Source of the DNA: Methyloligella sp. | GTDB lineage: Bacteria; Pseudomonadota; Alphaproteobacteria; Rhizobiales; JALUTE01 | Direction: 5' to 3' | Length of the DNA stretch: 9,834 nt | Assembly: GCA_027058255.1 (NCBI GenBank) | Contig: JALUTE010000357.1 | Location: 1 to 9,834 of the forward strand | Shown here: positions 1-7,110 of the stretch, one piece after another | Layout of the letters: every line of letters starts with the position of its first letter | Position numbering within the stretch: the first letter of the stretch is position 1 | Position numbers and translations under genes: made by a program | The notes under the pieces: generated by a model | Databases searched by the model: none | Told to the model about the DNA's origin: nothing | The model's input: the letters and a program-made list of their open reading frames with translations, nothing else

Positions 1-1
1 C

Positions 2-1204
2 AACGTTCTTGCCGGGCGGCGTGACGTGCCCTCGCTGCGCATCCTCGAAGGGCTGCGCATCCCGTGGCGCGACGACAATCGCTTCATCTGGGATTTCGAC
101 GAGTTCGCCTGGTCCGAGGGCGTGGAATACGTGCCGGCGAGCGAGCGCCAGGTGCGCCGGCGGGTCTCCGCGGTGGAGATGGTGAACGAGGTCGATGTGG
201 AGAATGCGGGCGACGATGCCCAGGAGATCTGGATCTGCGAGACCGAGCTCTACCCTTACGAGGACGAGGGCATCTCCTATAACGAGATGTGGGGCAAGGA
301 GCCGGTCTCCGACCCCTTCCACTATCAGGAATGGGATTATCAGGTCCAGCTCCACCGGCCCGACTGGGCGACCGTCTATGAGCGCCGCCAGCCCATGGGC
401 GATCCGGAGACCATCGACGCCATCCTCGCCGCCCACAAGCCCGTGACATTCCGCATTCGGCAGATCATCGACCGGCTGCGCCCGCAGGGGGTCATTCGCC
501 AGCGCAAGCTGGAGGACGGCGAGGAGATCGACATAGACGCCGCCATCTCCTCGCTGGTGGACATCCGCATGGGCCTGCAGCCCGACCCGCGCATCACCTG
601 GCGGAACGTCATCAACCGGCGGGACCTCGCCATCGTCATCCTGCTCGATCTGTCCCAGTCCACCAACGATCCCATCGAGGGCGAGGACAAGACGGTGCTC
701 GACCTCACGCGCGAGGCCTCGGCCCTGGTCGCCACCGCCATATCCGGCATTGGCGATGCCTTTGCCATTCACGGCTTCGCCTCGGACGGGCGGCACGATG
801 TGCAATATTACCGGTTCAAGGATTTCGACCAGAGCTTCGATGACGAGGTGAAGGCGCGCCTCGCCGGCATGAGGGGCGATCTTTCGACGCGCATGGGGGC
901 GGCGCTGCGCCATGCTGGCCGCCATCTCCTCAACCGGCCGGAGCGGCGCAAGCTCATCCTTCTGGTGACGGACGGCGAGCCTTCGGACGTGGACGAGCGC
1001 GATCCGCAGCACCTGCGCATGGACACCAAGAAGGCGGTCGAGGAGCTGGCGAGCCGCGGTGTGCACACCTACTGCCTCACCCTGGACCCCGGCGCCGACC
1101 GCTATGTGCAGCGGATTTTCGGGTCGAACAACTACACCGTTCTCGACCATGTGGCCCGGCTGCCCGAGCGCCTGCCCGCGCTGTTCGCCAATCTGACCCG
1201 TTGA
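2..1204 (+). CDS. VWA-domain protein of the CbbO/NorD family (CbbO favoured), 3' part
   Basis: This is the C-terminal part of a von Willebrand factor A protein that works with a MoxR-type AAA+ ATPase: CbbO with CbbQ to reactivate Rubisco, or NorD with NorQ to mature nitric oxide reductase. The frame is open to the left edge, so the GTG at 26 is probably internal and the 5' part is missing. Counting from that GTG, the MIDAS metal site is intact: DxSxS at D208/S210/S212, T288 in LSTRMG, and D316 in LVTDGEP. Before it lies the family's conserved block with GDP, DGEEIDIDAAI and a PDPRI segment (about 125-190). The ending, with RIFGSNNYTV and a final LTR, resembles CbbO as I remember it more than classical NorD. 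That choice is inference, since neither Rubisco nor cbbQ is in view. The next gene starts 8 bases after the stop, so the two are probably cotranscribed. Confidence 0.85.
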   Translation, partial: NVLAGRRDVPSLRILEGLRIPWRDDNRFIWDFDEFAWSEGVEYVPASERQVRRRVSAVEMVNEVDVENAGDDAQEIWICETELYPYEDEGISYNEMWGKEPVSDPFHYQEWDYQVQLHRPDWATVYERRQPMGDPETIDAILAAHKPVTFRIRQIIDRLRPQGVIRQRKLEDGEEIDIDAAISSLVDIRMGLQPDPRITWRNVINRRDLAIVILLDLSQSTNDPIEGEDKTVLDLTREASALVATAISGIGDAFAIHGFASDGRHDVQYYRFKDFDQSFDDEVKARLAGMRGDLSTRMGAALRHAGRHLLNRPERRKLILLVTDGEPSDVDERDPQHLRMDTKKAVEELASRGVHTYCLTLDPGADRYVQRIFGSNNYTVLDHVARLPERLPALFANLTR

Positions 1205-1212
1205 GGGGCGGG

Positions 1213-1605
1213 ATGGCGTCGCTCATCGACGACATGCCGGTCTATGCCCGGCGGGCCGACGAGATCGAGGCCGCTCTCTACAATCTCTGGCGCCGGGCGC
1301 GGGCGCGGTTCGGCGCGCCGCTCCGGCTTGCCATGCCCGCCTTCAAGGGGGTGGCGCTCGTTCTCGAGGAGCGGGCCTGGGTCTGCATCAATCTCTATCA
1401 GAACGAGCTGCCCATTCTCGCCTGGGTCGATTTCGAGGACGAGGGGCGCGCCGCGCTGCACACGCCGGTCGCCTGCCATCTGAACTATTATCACTATGCC
1501 GCCTCGAAGCTGCGCGGCCCGGCGCTCGAGCTCATGCAGCATGCCCTGGCCGATCGCCTTGCCGCCACCCTGCCGGGCATGCGCACGCGCCCCGAAGATG
1601 CATAG
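1213..1605 (+). CDS. Conserved-looking hypothetical protein coupled to the CbbO/NorD-like gene (130 aa)
   Basis: I do not recognise this family. The ATG at 1213 is chosen because GAGGGG (1203-1208), overlapping the stop of the upstream gene, lies 4 bases before it. A TTG at 1201 in the same frame would overlap that stop but has no better ribosome binding site. The protein is a soluble alpha/beta-looking product with no signal peptide, membrane segment or cysteine pair. It opens with a helix containing YARRADEIEAALYNLWRRAR, then has beta-like stretches around VALVLEERAWVCINLY and LPILAWVDFED, a cluster of aromatics and histidine (HLNYYHYA), and a C-terminal helix. The tight spacing suggests it serves the same ATPase/VWA machine, for example as a small accessory factor, but that is inference from position only. 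It ends 27 bases before the stop of the convergent lyase gene. Confidence 0.8.
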   Translation: MASLIDDMPVYARRADEIEAALYNLWRRARARFGAPLRLAMPAFKGVALVLEERAWVCINLYQNELPILAWVDFEDEGRAALHTPVACHLNYYHYAASKLRGPALELMQHALADRLAATLPGMRTRPEDA

Positions 1606-1632
1606 CACCTGCCAGAGATCGGGCCCCACGCA

Positions 1633-2700
1633 TCACGAAAGGTCGTAGGCGGCGGCGAGGTCCGGGTCCTTCTCGGCGACGAGGCGCGCCAGGTCGAGCA
1701 TGACCTTCGCCTGCTTCCAGGTGGCATCGTCCTGCATCTTGCCGTCGATCATCACGGCGCCGGTGCCATCGGGCATGGCCTCGACGATGCGCTTGGCCAG
1801 CGCCACCTCGCCGGGCTCGGGGCTGAACACCCGCTTGGCGATCGCCACCTGCGAGGGATGCAGCGACCAGGCGCCCGCGCAGCCCATGAGAAAGGCGTTG
1901 CGGAACTGCACCTCGCAGCCCTCCGGGTCCGAGAAATCGCCGAACGGGCCATAGAACGGCTTGATGCCGTGGGCCGCACAGGCGTCGACCATCCGGGCAA
2001 TGGTGTAGTGCCAGAGGTCCTGCTGGACGAAGGCGCGCGGAGCCGTGCCCTGAGAAGAGCCGGGGGTGGGATCGGCGAGAACGCCATAGGCCGGATGGCC
2101 CCCGCCCACCCGCGTGGTCTTCATGGCGCGCGAGGCCGCAAGGTCCGCCGGGCCGAGGCTCATGCCATGCATGCGCGGGCTCGCGCCGGCGATCGCCTCC
2201 ACATTGTTCACACCCTCCGCCGTCTCCAGGATCGCGTGAATGAGGATCGGCCGGCCGATGCCGTGGCGCGCCTCGAGTTGGGCAAGCAGCCGGTCGAGAT
2301 AGTGGATGTCCCACGGGCCCTCCACCTTGGGCAGCATGATCACGTCGAGCCTGTCGCCCACCGCCGGCACGATCTCGAGAATGTCGTCGAGCACCCAGGG
2401 GCTCTCCAGGGCATTGATCCGCACCCAGAGGCCGGTGTTGCCGAAATCGTTCGCCTCGGCGAGGGCGATGAACCCCGCGCGGGCATCCGCCTTCGCGTCG
2501 GCGGGGATGGCATCCTCGAGATTGCCGAGGACCACATCCACCTCGGCGATGAGCTGCGGCACCTTGGCGCGGATTTTCTCGATATGCGGCGGAACGAAAT
2601 GGATCATCCGCTCGAGGCGCACCGGCCGCTCGCGCAGCGGCTCCGGCGCGCCGATGGCAAGGGGAGCGTAGAATCTGGCGGGTATTCTGTGAGCACTCAT
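1633..2700 (-). CDS. mcl: Malyl-CoA lyase (L-malyl-CoA/beta-methylmalyl-CoA lyase), Chloroflexus type
   Basis: A 355-residue CitE-like lyase of the HpcH/HpaI superfamily. Such enzymes reversibly cleave L-malyl-CoA to acetyl-CoA and glyoxylate and beta-methylmalyl-CoA to propionyl-CoA and glyoxylate; Chloroflexus MCL also cleaves citramalyl-CoA. Visible family residues are LEDAIP (61-66), WVRIN with R94, ILET with the metal-binding E159, GPADLA with D186, GPFGDFSD (251-258), and the C-terminal lid segment MIDGKMQDD (317-325) with its conserved Asp. From memory the sequence follows the Chloroflexus enzyme almost throughout, including the N-terminal FYxPLAIGAPEP and the AMKTTRVGGGHP stretch. It is longer than the roughly 320-residue Rhodobacter and Methylobacterium enzymes. 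The ATG at 2700 is set by a strong AGGAGG (2707-2712) six bases upstream, although the frame stays open further. It lies 79 bases downstream of murI. Confidence 0.9.
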   Translation of the reverse strand: MSAHRIPARFYAPLAIGAPEPLRERPVRLERMIHFVPPHIEKIRAKVPQLIAEVDVVLGNLEDAIPADAKADARAGFIALAEANDFGNTGLWVRINALESPWVLDDILEIVPAVGDRLDVIMLPKVEGPWDIHYLDRLLAQLEARHGIGRPILIHAILETAEGVNNVEAIAGASPRMHGMSLGPADLAASRAMKTTRVGGGHPAYGVLADPTPGSSQGTAPRAFVQQDLWHYTIARMVDACAAHGIKPFYGPFGDFSDPEGCEVQFRNAFLMGCAGAWSLHPSQVAIAKRVFSPEPGEVALAKRIVEAMPDGTGAVMIDGKMQDDATWKQAKVMLDLARLVAEKDPDLAAAYDLS

Positions 2701-2706
2701 GGCGCG

Positions 2707-2712
2707 CCTCCT
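2707..2712 (-). promoter_or_regulatory. Ribosome binding site of the malyl-CoA lyase gene
   Basis: On the - strand AAAGGAGGAGG is followed by six bases and the ATG at 2700. It decides the start, because the reading frame continues open far upstream into murI. Confidence 0.75.
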
Positions 2713-2731
2713 CCTTTGCCGCGGCTTGCGC

Positions 2732-2755
2732 GTGCGGGGCCGGACCGGCGCGCAC
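2732..2755 (-). terminator. GC-rich hairpin between murI and the malyl-CoA lyase gene
   Basis: GTGCG (2732-2736) pairs with CGCAC (2751-2755), and inside that GCCGG (2739-2743) pairs with CCGGC (2745-2749), with a small unequal bulge between the two parts. It lies 25 bases after the murI stop. No U tract follows, so it may be a weak terminator, an attenuator or an RNA-processing or stability element. Chance is possible in DNA this GC-rich. Confidence 0.35.
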
Positions 2756-2779
2756 TCTTGTTTCCGCGCGTGCGGTCTG

Positions 2780-3676
2780 TCAATTGGCCCTTCGCTTGTC
2801 CTGCACGCCCGTGGCCGAGACCGTATCCACCGATGCGAATGCCAGCGGACCGCCCCAGAAGGCGCTGAGGATCGGGCCGACCGAGGGCGGCGCAGCGCCC
2901 GTGCTGAGGAGCCGGACCTCGCCGGCCGCCTCGCCGCCGGCAGCGGCATAGTGGGGATGGCGGTGGAGATAGTCCTCCAGGCTGTCGGCCACCGCGTCGG
3001 GCTGGGAGAGAAGGCGCGTTGCCGGCGGCAAATGCCGGCGAAAGAGATGAGCCACGAGCGGATAATGGGTGCAGCCCAATATGGCCCAGTCCGGTGCCCG
3101 CCCGTCGAGCCGCTCGAGCAGCGCCGCCACATGCGCGCCGACCACCTCGTCCAGAACGGCTTCCGGCGCGCCGGCCTCGATCAGGCCGGCCAGCTCCGGG
3201 CAGGCCTGCTGCACGACCCGGGCGCGCGGGCAGCGCTTGGAGATCTCCTCCGGATAGACCGCGCTCTCCACCGTGCGGGTCGTCGCCAGAACGGCAATGA
3301 TGTCGGTCCGGTACTTCTGGGGATATTGCGGCTCGGTCACCGCCCAGGGCGTTTGCGTGGCCGCCTCCACCGTCGGCGCGACGATGCCGAGGACGTTGCG
3401 GCCCGGCCAGGCGCCCTTCGCCAGCCAGTCCCGCTGAAGCGTGCGGCAGGCAACGGCGGTCGCCGTGTTGCAGGCGAGAATGACGAGCCGGCAGCCCTGC
3501 TCGAACAGCGTCTCGACGCCCGCCCTGGTGAGGGCGACCACCTCCTGGGACGGGCGCTCGCCATAGGGCGCATTCCTGTGATCGCCGAGATAGACGAAGG
3601 TGAGATGCCGCATCCGCTCCGCCAGGGTGCGGGCAATGGTCAGGCCGCCATGGCCGGAGTCGAACAGGCCGATCAT
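2780..3676 (-). CDS. murI: Glutamate racemase
   Basis: MurI interconverts L- and D-glutamate in the cytoplasm to supply D-glutamate for peptidoglycan. The protein has 298 residues, slightly above the usual 260-290. The hallmark motifs are in order: DSGHGG with D6, YLGD and NAPYGE (29-40), ACNTATA with catalytic C69, and GCTHYPL with the second catalytic cysteine C202 followed by H204. The chosen ATG at 3676 gives the family's standard MIGLFDSG start. Its ribosome binding site is weak (GCGAGAGA, rather distant). It follows fabI by 111 bases on the same strand, so it may be read from the fab promoter or from its own. The C-terminal tail of about 30 residues is longer than usual and unremarkable. 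Confidence 0.96.
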   Translation of the reverse strand: MIGLFDSGHGGLTIARTLAERMRHLTFVYLGDHRNAPYGERPSQEVVALTRAGVETLFEQGCRLVILACNTATAVACRTLQRDWLAKGAWPGRNVLGIVAPTVEAATQTPWAVTEPQYPQKYRTDIIAVLATTRTVESAVYPEEISKRCPRARVVQQACPELAGLIEAGAPEAVLDEVVGAHVAALLERLDGRAPDWAILGCTHYPLVAHLFRRHLPPATRLLSQPDAVADSLEDYLHRHPHYAAAGGEAAGEVRLLSTGAAPPSVGPILSAFWGGPLAFASVDTVSATGVQDKRRAN

Positions 3677-3759
3677 CGCGCGTCTCTCGCTTGCCCCCGA
3701 GCCCCGCGCGCACCCGGCATCCGCCTGCCTTGCGCCCTGCCGGGCCGACGTAGCGCCAG

Positions 3760-3772
3760 GGGCCGCCGGCCC
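3760..3772 (-). terminator. Short GC hairpin after fabI
   Basis: GGGCC (3760-3764) and GGCCC (3768-3772) pair around a three-base loop, 15 bases after the fabI stop. There is no U tract. It is very short and could be chance. Confidence 0.2.
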
Positions 3773-3787
3773 GCACCGGCGCCGCGC

Positions 3788-4651
3788 CTATTCCGCCGCC
3801 CGCGAGTTGGCCACCTGCTGCAGGGCATCCTCCGCCCGCTTGAGCCCCTCGACGCTCGGCATGGCGATGATGTTGTATCCGCAGTCCACATAGTGAATCT
3901 CGCCGGTCACGGCCCCGGAGAGCTCCGAGAGCAGATAGAGCCCGGCACCGCCCACCTCGTCGAGCTCCGGCGTCCTGTGCAGCGGCGCGTGCGCCTTCTG
4001 ATAGTTGAACAGGAGCCGCGCATCGGAAATGCCGGCCCCGGAGACCGTGCGCATGGGACCAGCCGAAATGGCGTTCACACGGATGTTCTGCGGTCCGTAA
4101 TCGGATGCGAGATAGCGCACGCTCGCCTCGAGCGCCGCCTTGGCCACGCCCATGACATTGTAGGACGGGACCACCCGCATGGAGCCGCCATAGGTCAGGG
4201 TCACCGCCGCGCCACCCTCGGTCATCAGCTCCGCCGCAAGGCGCATCACCTCGGTGAAGGAGAAGCAGGAGATGACCATGGTCTGGATGAAGTTCTCGCG
4301 CGTGGTGTCCGCATAGCGGCCCTTGAGCTCGCTGCGGTCGGAAAAGGCGAGCGCGTGCACCAGAAAGTCGAGCCGGCCCCATTCCTCGCCGATGCGCGCG
4401 AAGACCCGCTCGACGCTGGCGGGCTCCATCACGTCGCAATCCTCGATGATGCTGGCGCCCACCGATTCCGCCAGCGGCACGGCGCGGCGCCTGAACGCCT
4501 CGCCCTGATAGGTGAAGGCCATCTCGGCCCCATGGGCGGCGAGTACGCGCGCAATCCCCCAGGCGATGGAGCGCTCGTTTGCAACGCCCATGACGAGGCC
4601 GCGCTTTCCCGCCATGAGCGGACCTGGCGTGGCGATCTTGTTGTTGGTCAT
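3788..4651 (-). CDS. fabI: Enoyl-[acyl-carrier-protein] reductase (NADH)
   Basis: FabI reduces trans-2-enoyl-ACP in the last step of each fatty-acid elongation cycle. The 287-residue protein is an atypical short-chain dehydrogenase. It shows the nucleotide-binding GVANERSIAWG (22-32), LVHALAFSD (97-105), and the catalytic pair Y164 and K171 in SYNVMGVAKAAL, with the usual six residues between them; the second conserved tyrosine is Y154. The GRYADTTREN stretch is typical of alphaproteobacterial FabI. The ATG at 4651 has GGAGGAG about five bases upstream; further in-frame upstream sequence has no such site. It is third in fabA-fabB-fabI, 171 bases after fabB. FabI is the usual target of triclosan-type inhibitors, and nothing here suggests a resistant FabV or FabL type. 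Confidence 0.97.
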   Translation of the reverse strand: MTNNKIATPGPLMAGKRGLVMGVANERSIAWGIARVLAAHGAEMAFTYQGEAFRRRAVPLAESVGASIIEDCDVMEPASVERVFARIGEEWGRLDFLVHALAFSDRSELKGRYADTTRENFIQTMVISCFSFTEVMRLAAELMTEGGAAVTLTYGGSMRVVPSYNVMGVAKAALEASVRYLASDYGPQNIRVNAISAGPMRTVSGAGISDARLLFNYQKAHAPLHRTPELDEVGGAGLYLLSELSGAVTGEIHYVDCGYNIIAMPSVEGLKRAEDALQQVANSRAAE

Positions 4652-4822
4652 TCTTGCTCCTCCACTCCGGCCCGGCCCGCCCATGCGGCGCCACGCCTCG
4701 TCCTGGTTGGTCGCGGGGCGTCCACCCCCTCGCCTGTGCGATGGCGGCCCCCGCGCCTGCTCCGGCGTAGAAACGGTGCCCACCCCCCGCGCGACGACAT
4801 CACCCCGAGCGGTGGCATCGGG

Positions 4823-6055
4823 TCAGTCCGCGAGGCGGCGGAACACCAGGGTCGCATTCGTGCCGCCGAAGCCGAAACTGTTGGACATCACGCAATCGAG
4901 CGCGACATTGTCCTTTCGCTCCGTCACGATGGGCATGTCGGTGAAATCCGGGTCCATCTCCTCGATATTGGCCGATTTGCAGATGAACCCGCTCTGCATC
5001 ATCAAGAGCGAGTAGATGGCCTCCTGAACGCCCGAGGCGCCGAGCGAATGCCCCGTGAGCGATTTGGTGGCGGAGATGGGCGGCACGTCGTCGCCGAACA
5101 CCTCGCGAATGGCCTCGATCTCGCGCACATCGCCAATGGGCGTCGAGGTGGCATGCGGATTGATGTAGTCGATCTTGCAGCCCAGCCCCTTGCCATCGAG
5201 CCCTTCCATGGCCTGGCGCATGCAGCGCGCCGCACCCTCGCCGGAGGGCTGCACCATGTCCTTGCCATCGGAGTTGGCGCCATAGCCCGCGACCTCGGCG
5301 TAGATCCTGGCGCCGCGCGCCTTGGCGTGCTCCAGCTCCTCGAGCACCAGCACGCCGGCGCCTCCGGCAATCACGAAGCCGTCCCGGTTGACGTCATAGG
5401 CCCGGCTCGCCGTCTCCGGCGTATCGTTGTATTTGGACGACATGGCGCCCATGGCGTCGAACAGGACCGACAGCGTCCAGTCGAGCTCCTCCGACCCGCC
5501 CGCGAAAATGACGTCCTGCTTGCCCCATCCGATCAGCTCCGCCGCATTGCCGATGCAGTGTGAGGAGGTGGAGCAGGCCGAGGAGATGGAATAGTTCACG
5601 CCGCGAATCTGGAACGGCACCGAAAGGGTTGCCGAGGCGGTGCTGCTCATGCCCTTGGGCACTTCGAACGGGCCGACCTTCTTGGGCCCCTTCTCGCGGG
5701 TGACATCGGCGGCGCGCACGATCGCCTTGGTCGACGGGCCGCCCGAGCCCATGATGATGCCGGTGCGGTCGTTCGAGACCTCGTTCGGCTCCAGACCGGA
5801 ATCCTGCACCGCCTGCTCCATGGCGATGTAGTTCCAGGCGGTGCCGCCCGCCATGAACCGCCGGGTCTTGCGATCCAGCACCTCCTCCCAGTCGAGGCGC
5901 GGCGCGCCATGCACCCGGCAGCGAAAGCCCAGCTTCTCATAGTCATCGGCCTTGACGATCCCCGAGCGGGCCTCGCGCAGCGATGCCACCACCTCCTGGG
6001 CATTGTTGCCGATGCTCGACACGATGCCGAGCCCCGTCACGACCACACGTCTCAT
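4823..6055 (-). CDS. fabB: 3-oxoacyl-[acyl-carrier-protein] synthase I
   Basis: FabB condenses malonyl-ACP with acyl-ACP. It is the synthase that elongates the cis-3-decenoyl-ACP made by FabA, which commits chains to unsaturated fatty acids. The 410-residue protein has the full C-H-K-H set: C161 in SSACSTSSHCIG, which is the FabB form rather than the FabF form, H301 in NPHATSTPIGD, K331 in SATKSLTGH and H336. The C-terminal NSFGFGGTNAT glycine-rich motif is present. The ATG at 6055 gives the canonical MRRVVVTGLG start, with GAGAGGG upstream. An upstream in-frame ATG at 6127 would add 24 poorly conserved residues and was not used. It follows fabA by 132 bases in the same direction. Confidence 0.97.
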   Translation of the reverse strand: MRRVVVTGLGIVSSIGNNAQEVVASLREARSGIVKADDYEKLGFRCRVHGAPRLDWEEVLDRKTRRFMAGGTAWNYIAMEQAVQDSGLEPNEVSNDRTGIIMGSGGPSTKAIVRAADVTREKGPKKVGPFEVPKGMSSTASATLSVPFQIRGVNYSISSACSTSSHCIGNAAELIGWGKQDVIFAGGSEELDWTLSVLFDAMGAMSSKYNDTPETASRAYDVNRDGFVIAGGAGVLVLEELEHAKARGARIYAEVAGYGANSDGKDMVQPSGEGAARCMRQAMEGLDGKGLGCKIDYINPHATSTPIGDVREIEAIREVFGDDVPPISATKSLTGHSLGASGVQEAIYSLLMMQSGFICKSANIEEMDPDFTDMPIVTERKDNVALDCVMSNSFGFGGTNATLVFRRLAD

Positions 6056-6091
6056 GCCAAACCCTCTCGGAAACCAAGACCTCTCCGCCGC

Positions 6092-6109
6092 CCGGCCAGC
6101 CAAGGCCGG
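6092..6109 (-). repeat. Perfect 6-bp inverted repeat between fabA and fabB
   Basis: CCGGCC (6092-6097) and GGCCGG (6104-6109) flank a six-base loop, midway in the fabA-fabB gap. It could fold in the mRNA as a processing or stability element. There is no U tract, and the GC content makes chance plausible. Confidence 0.35.
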
Positions 6110-6187
6110 CAGGGCTGCTCCGTTCACGCTCCACGCCGCCTGGCGCGCATCGCGCGCGGGGCGGCTTGCGGGTCCCGAACCGCGTGC

Positions 6188-6721
6188 TCAGGCCCCGGCT
6201 GCGCCCGGCGCCGCGTCGCCCTGGAAAAGCCCGACGCGCAGGCTGCTGGCGGTGTAGATCACCTCTCCATCGGCCTCCAGCCGGCCATCCCCGATCCCCA
6301 GCGTGAAGCCGCGCCGGATGACACGCTTGAGGTCCACCACATAGATGACCTTCTTCACGCTCGGCACCACCATGCCGGAGAACTTCACCTCGCCCACCGA
6401 AAGCGCCCGGCCCCGGCCCGGCGCACCGAGCCAGCCCAGGAAAAAGCCCAGCATCTGCCAGAGCGCATCGAGGCCGAGGCAGCCGGGCATCACCGGATCG
6501 CCCTTGAAATGGCAATCGAAGAACCAGAGATCCGGCTTGATGTCGAACTCGGCGACCACCTCGCCCTTGCCATGGGCGCCGCCCTCCTCGCTGATCCGGG
6601 AGATGCGGTCGAACATCAGCATGGGCGGCAGGGGCAGCTGGGCATTGCCCGGTCCGAACAGCTCACCGCGCCCGCAGGCCAGCAAATCCTCATACTCGAA
6701 GCTCGAACGCCGCTCGGACAT
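6188..6721 (-). CDS. fabA: 3-hydroxydecanoyl-[acyl-carrier-protein] dehydratase/isomerase
   Basis: FabA dehydrates 3-hydroxydecanoyl-ACP and isomerises the trans-2 product to cis-3-decenoyl-ACP, the branch point for anaerobic-type unsaturated fatty acid synthesis. The length, 177 residues, is normal. The hot-dog fold active site is visible as CHFKGDPVMPGCLGLDALWQ, with catalytic H71 and D85, preceded by DLWFFDCHF. The PPMLMFDRI stretch (32-40) and VGEVKFSGMVVP are also typical. The ATG at 6721 has GGGAGG about four bases upstream. It is the first gene of the fabA-fabB-fabI block. The 389 bases upstream probably contain its promoter. The last 10 or so residues, rich in Ala and Gly, are a variable tail. 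Confidence 0.97.
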   Translation of the reverse strand: MSERRSSFEYEDLLACGRGELFGPGNAQLPLPPMLMFDRISRISEEGGAHGKGEVVAEFDIKPDLWFFDCHFKGDPVMPGCLGLDALWQMLGFFLGWLGAPGRGRALSVGEVKFSGMVVPSVKKVIYVVDLKRVIRRGFTLGIGDGRLEADGEVIYTASSLRVGLFQGDAAPGAAGA

Positions 6722-6793
6722 GGTCCTCCCGCCCCTCTCCCGGTCTCGCTGCTGCTCATGGAGCCCATGGGCGCGTCTCTAGCATAACGCGCC

Positions 6794-6820
6794 GCGCATC
6801 AAAAGGCGTGTCTGATGCGC
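6794..6820. promoter_or_regulatory. Candidate operator: 8-bp perfect inverted repeat upstream of fabA
   Basis: GCGCATCA (6794-6801) and TGATGCGC (6813-6820) are exact inverted copies separated by 11 bases. The element ends 72 bases before the fabA start and lies just upstream of a TATGCT box read toward fabA. Its symmetry and position suit a dimeric repressor or activator of fatty acid synthesis. No U tract follows it on either strand, which argues against an intrinsic terminator. The regulator is unknown. Confidence 0.45.
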
Positions 6821-7070
6821 CCGAGCGCCGCCCCGCCGGACGCAGGGCGCCGCAACGCACGCCACGACCGACGGCTTTGCCGTGCCGCCGCGTTTCCCCT
6901 CTCCCGTCACCGCCGGGTCGCGCCGTGGGACGTCCGGCGGGGCGGCGGGGCGAGGCGATGGGGCAGGGATGGCAATCCGGGGCGACAAGCGCAGACACGC
7001 TCCGGCGCCGGATGCCCCATGTCAAGCATGGGCGCGACGGCGGGAGAACGCGCCAGATCAAAGTGCAATG

Positions 7071-7110
7071 CCCTCGGATGGGAGCCGTCAAACTGACGGG
7101 CCGCCGAGGG
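7071..7110 (-). terminator. Nested hairpin directly after the thioredoxin gene
   Basis: The outer arms CCCTCGG (7071-7077) and CCGAGGG (7104-7110) begin immediately after the thioredoxin stop codon. The inner arms CCGTCA (7085-7090) and TGACGG (7094-7099) close a three-base loop. Two coaxial perfect stems in 40 bases at a gene end suggest a transcript 3' end or stability structure. The expected run of U residues is absent, so a classical intrinsic terminator is not proven. Confidence 0.5.

Larger units (their letters stand above)
6722..7110. other. Non-coding stretch between the thioredoxin gene and fabA
   Basis: No convincing gene lies here; the open frames show no ribosome binding site or recognisable protein. 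Both flanking genes run leftward, so the stretch should hold the 3' end of the thioredoxin transcript and the fabA promoter. Near fabA there is a 27-bp inverted repeat (6794-6820) followed on the - strand by TATGCT (6784-6789), a possible -10 element without a matching -35. A ten-base palindrome GCCCATGGGC sits at 6763-6772, a CCCATG/CATGGG pair with a five-base spacer at 7016-7032, and a small ACGGC-TTT-GCCGT hairpin near 6870-6882. A nested hairpin closes the right end (7071-7110). Confidence 0.6.

Noticed and set aside
1633..2700. A complete 3-hydroxypropionate bi-cycle
   Set aside because: Only one lyase is present. No propionyl-CoA synthase, mct, mch or meh is in view, and the enzyme also fits the ethylmalonyl-CoA pathway.
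2701..3132. N-terminal extension of the malyl-CoA lyase into murI
   Set aside because: The extension has no family similarity, while the ATG at 2700 has a strong ribosome binding site and gives the expected N-terminus.
2699..5563. A 954-codon open frame on the + strand across fabB, fabI and murI
   Set aside because: It is antisense to three well-recognised genes, is rich in Arg, Gly, Ala and His as GC-rich shadow frames are, and shows no domain or ribosome binding site.
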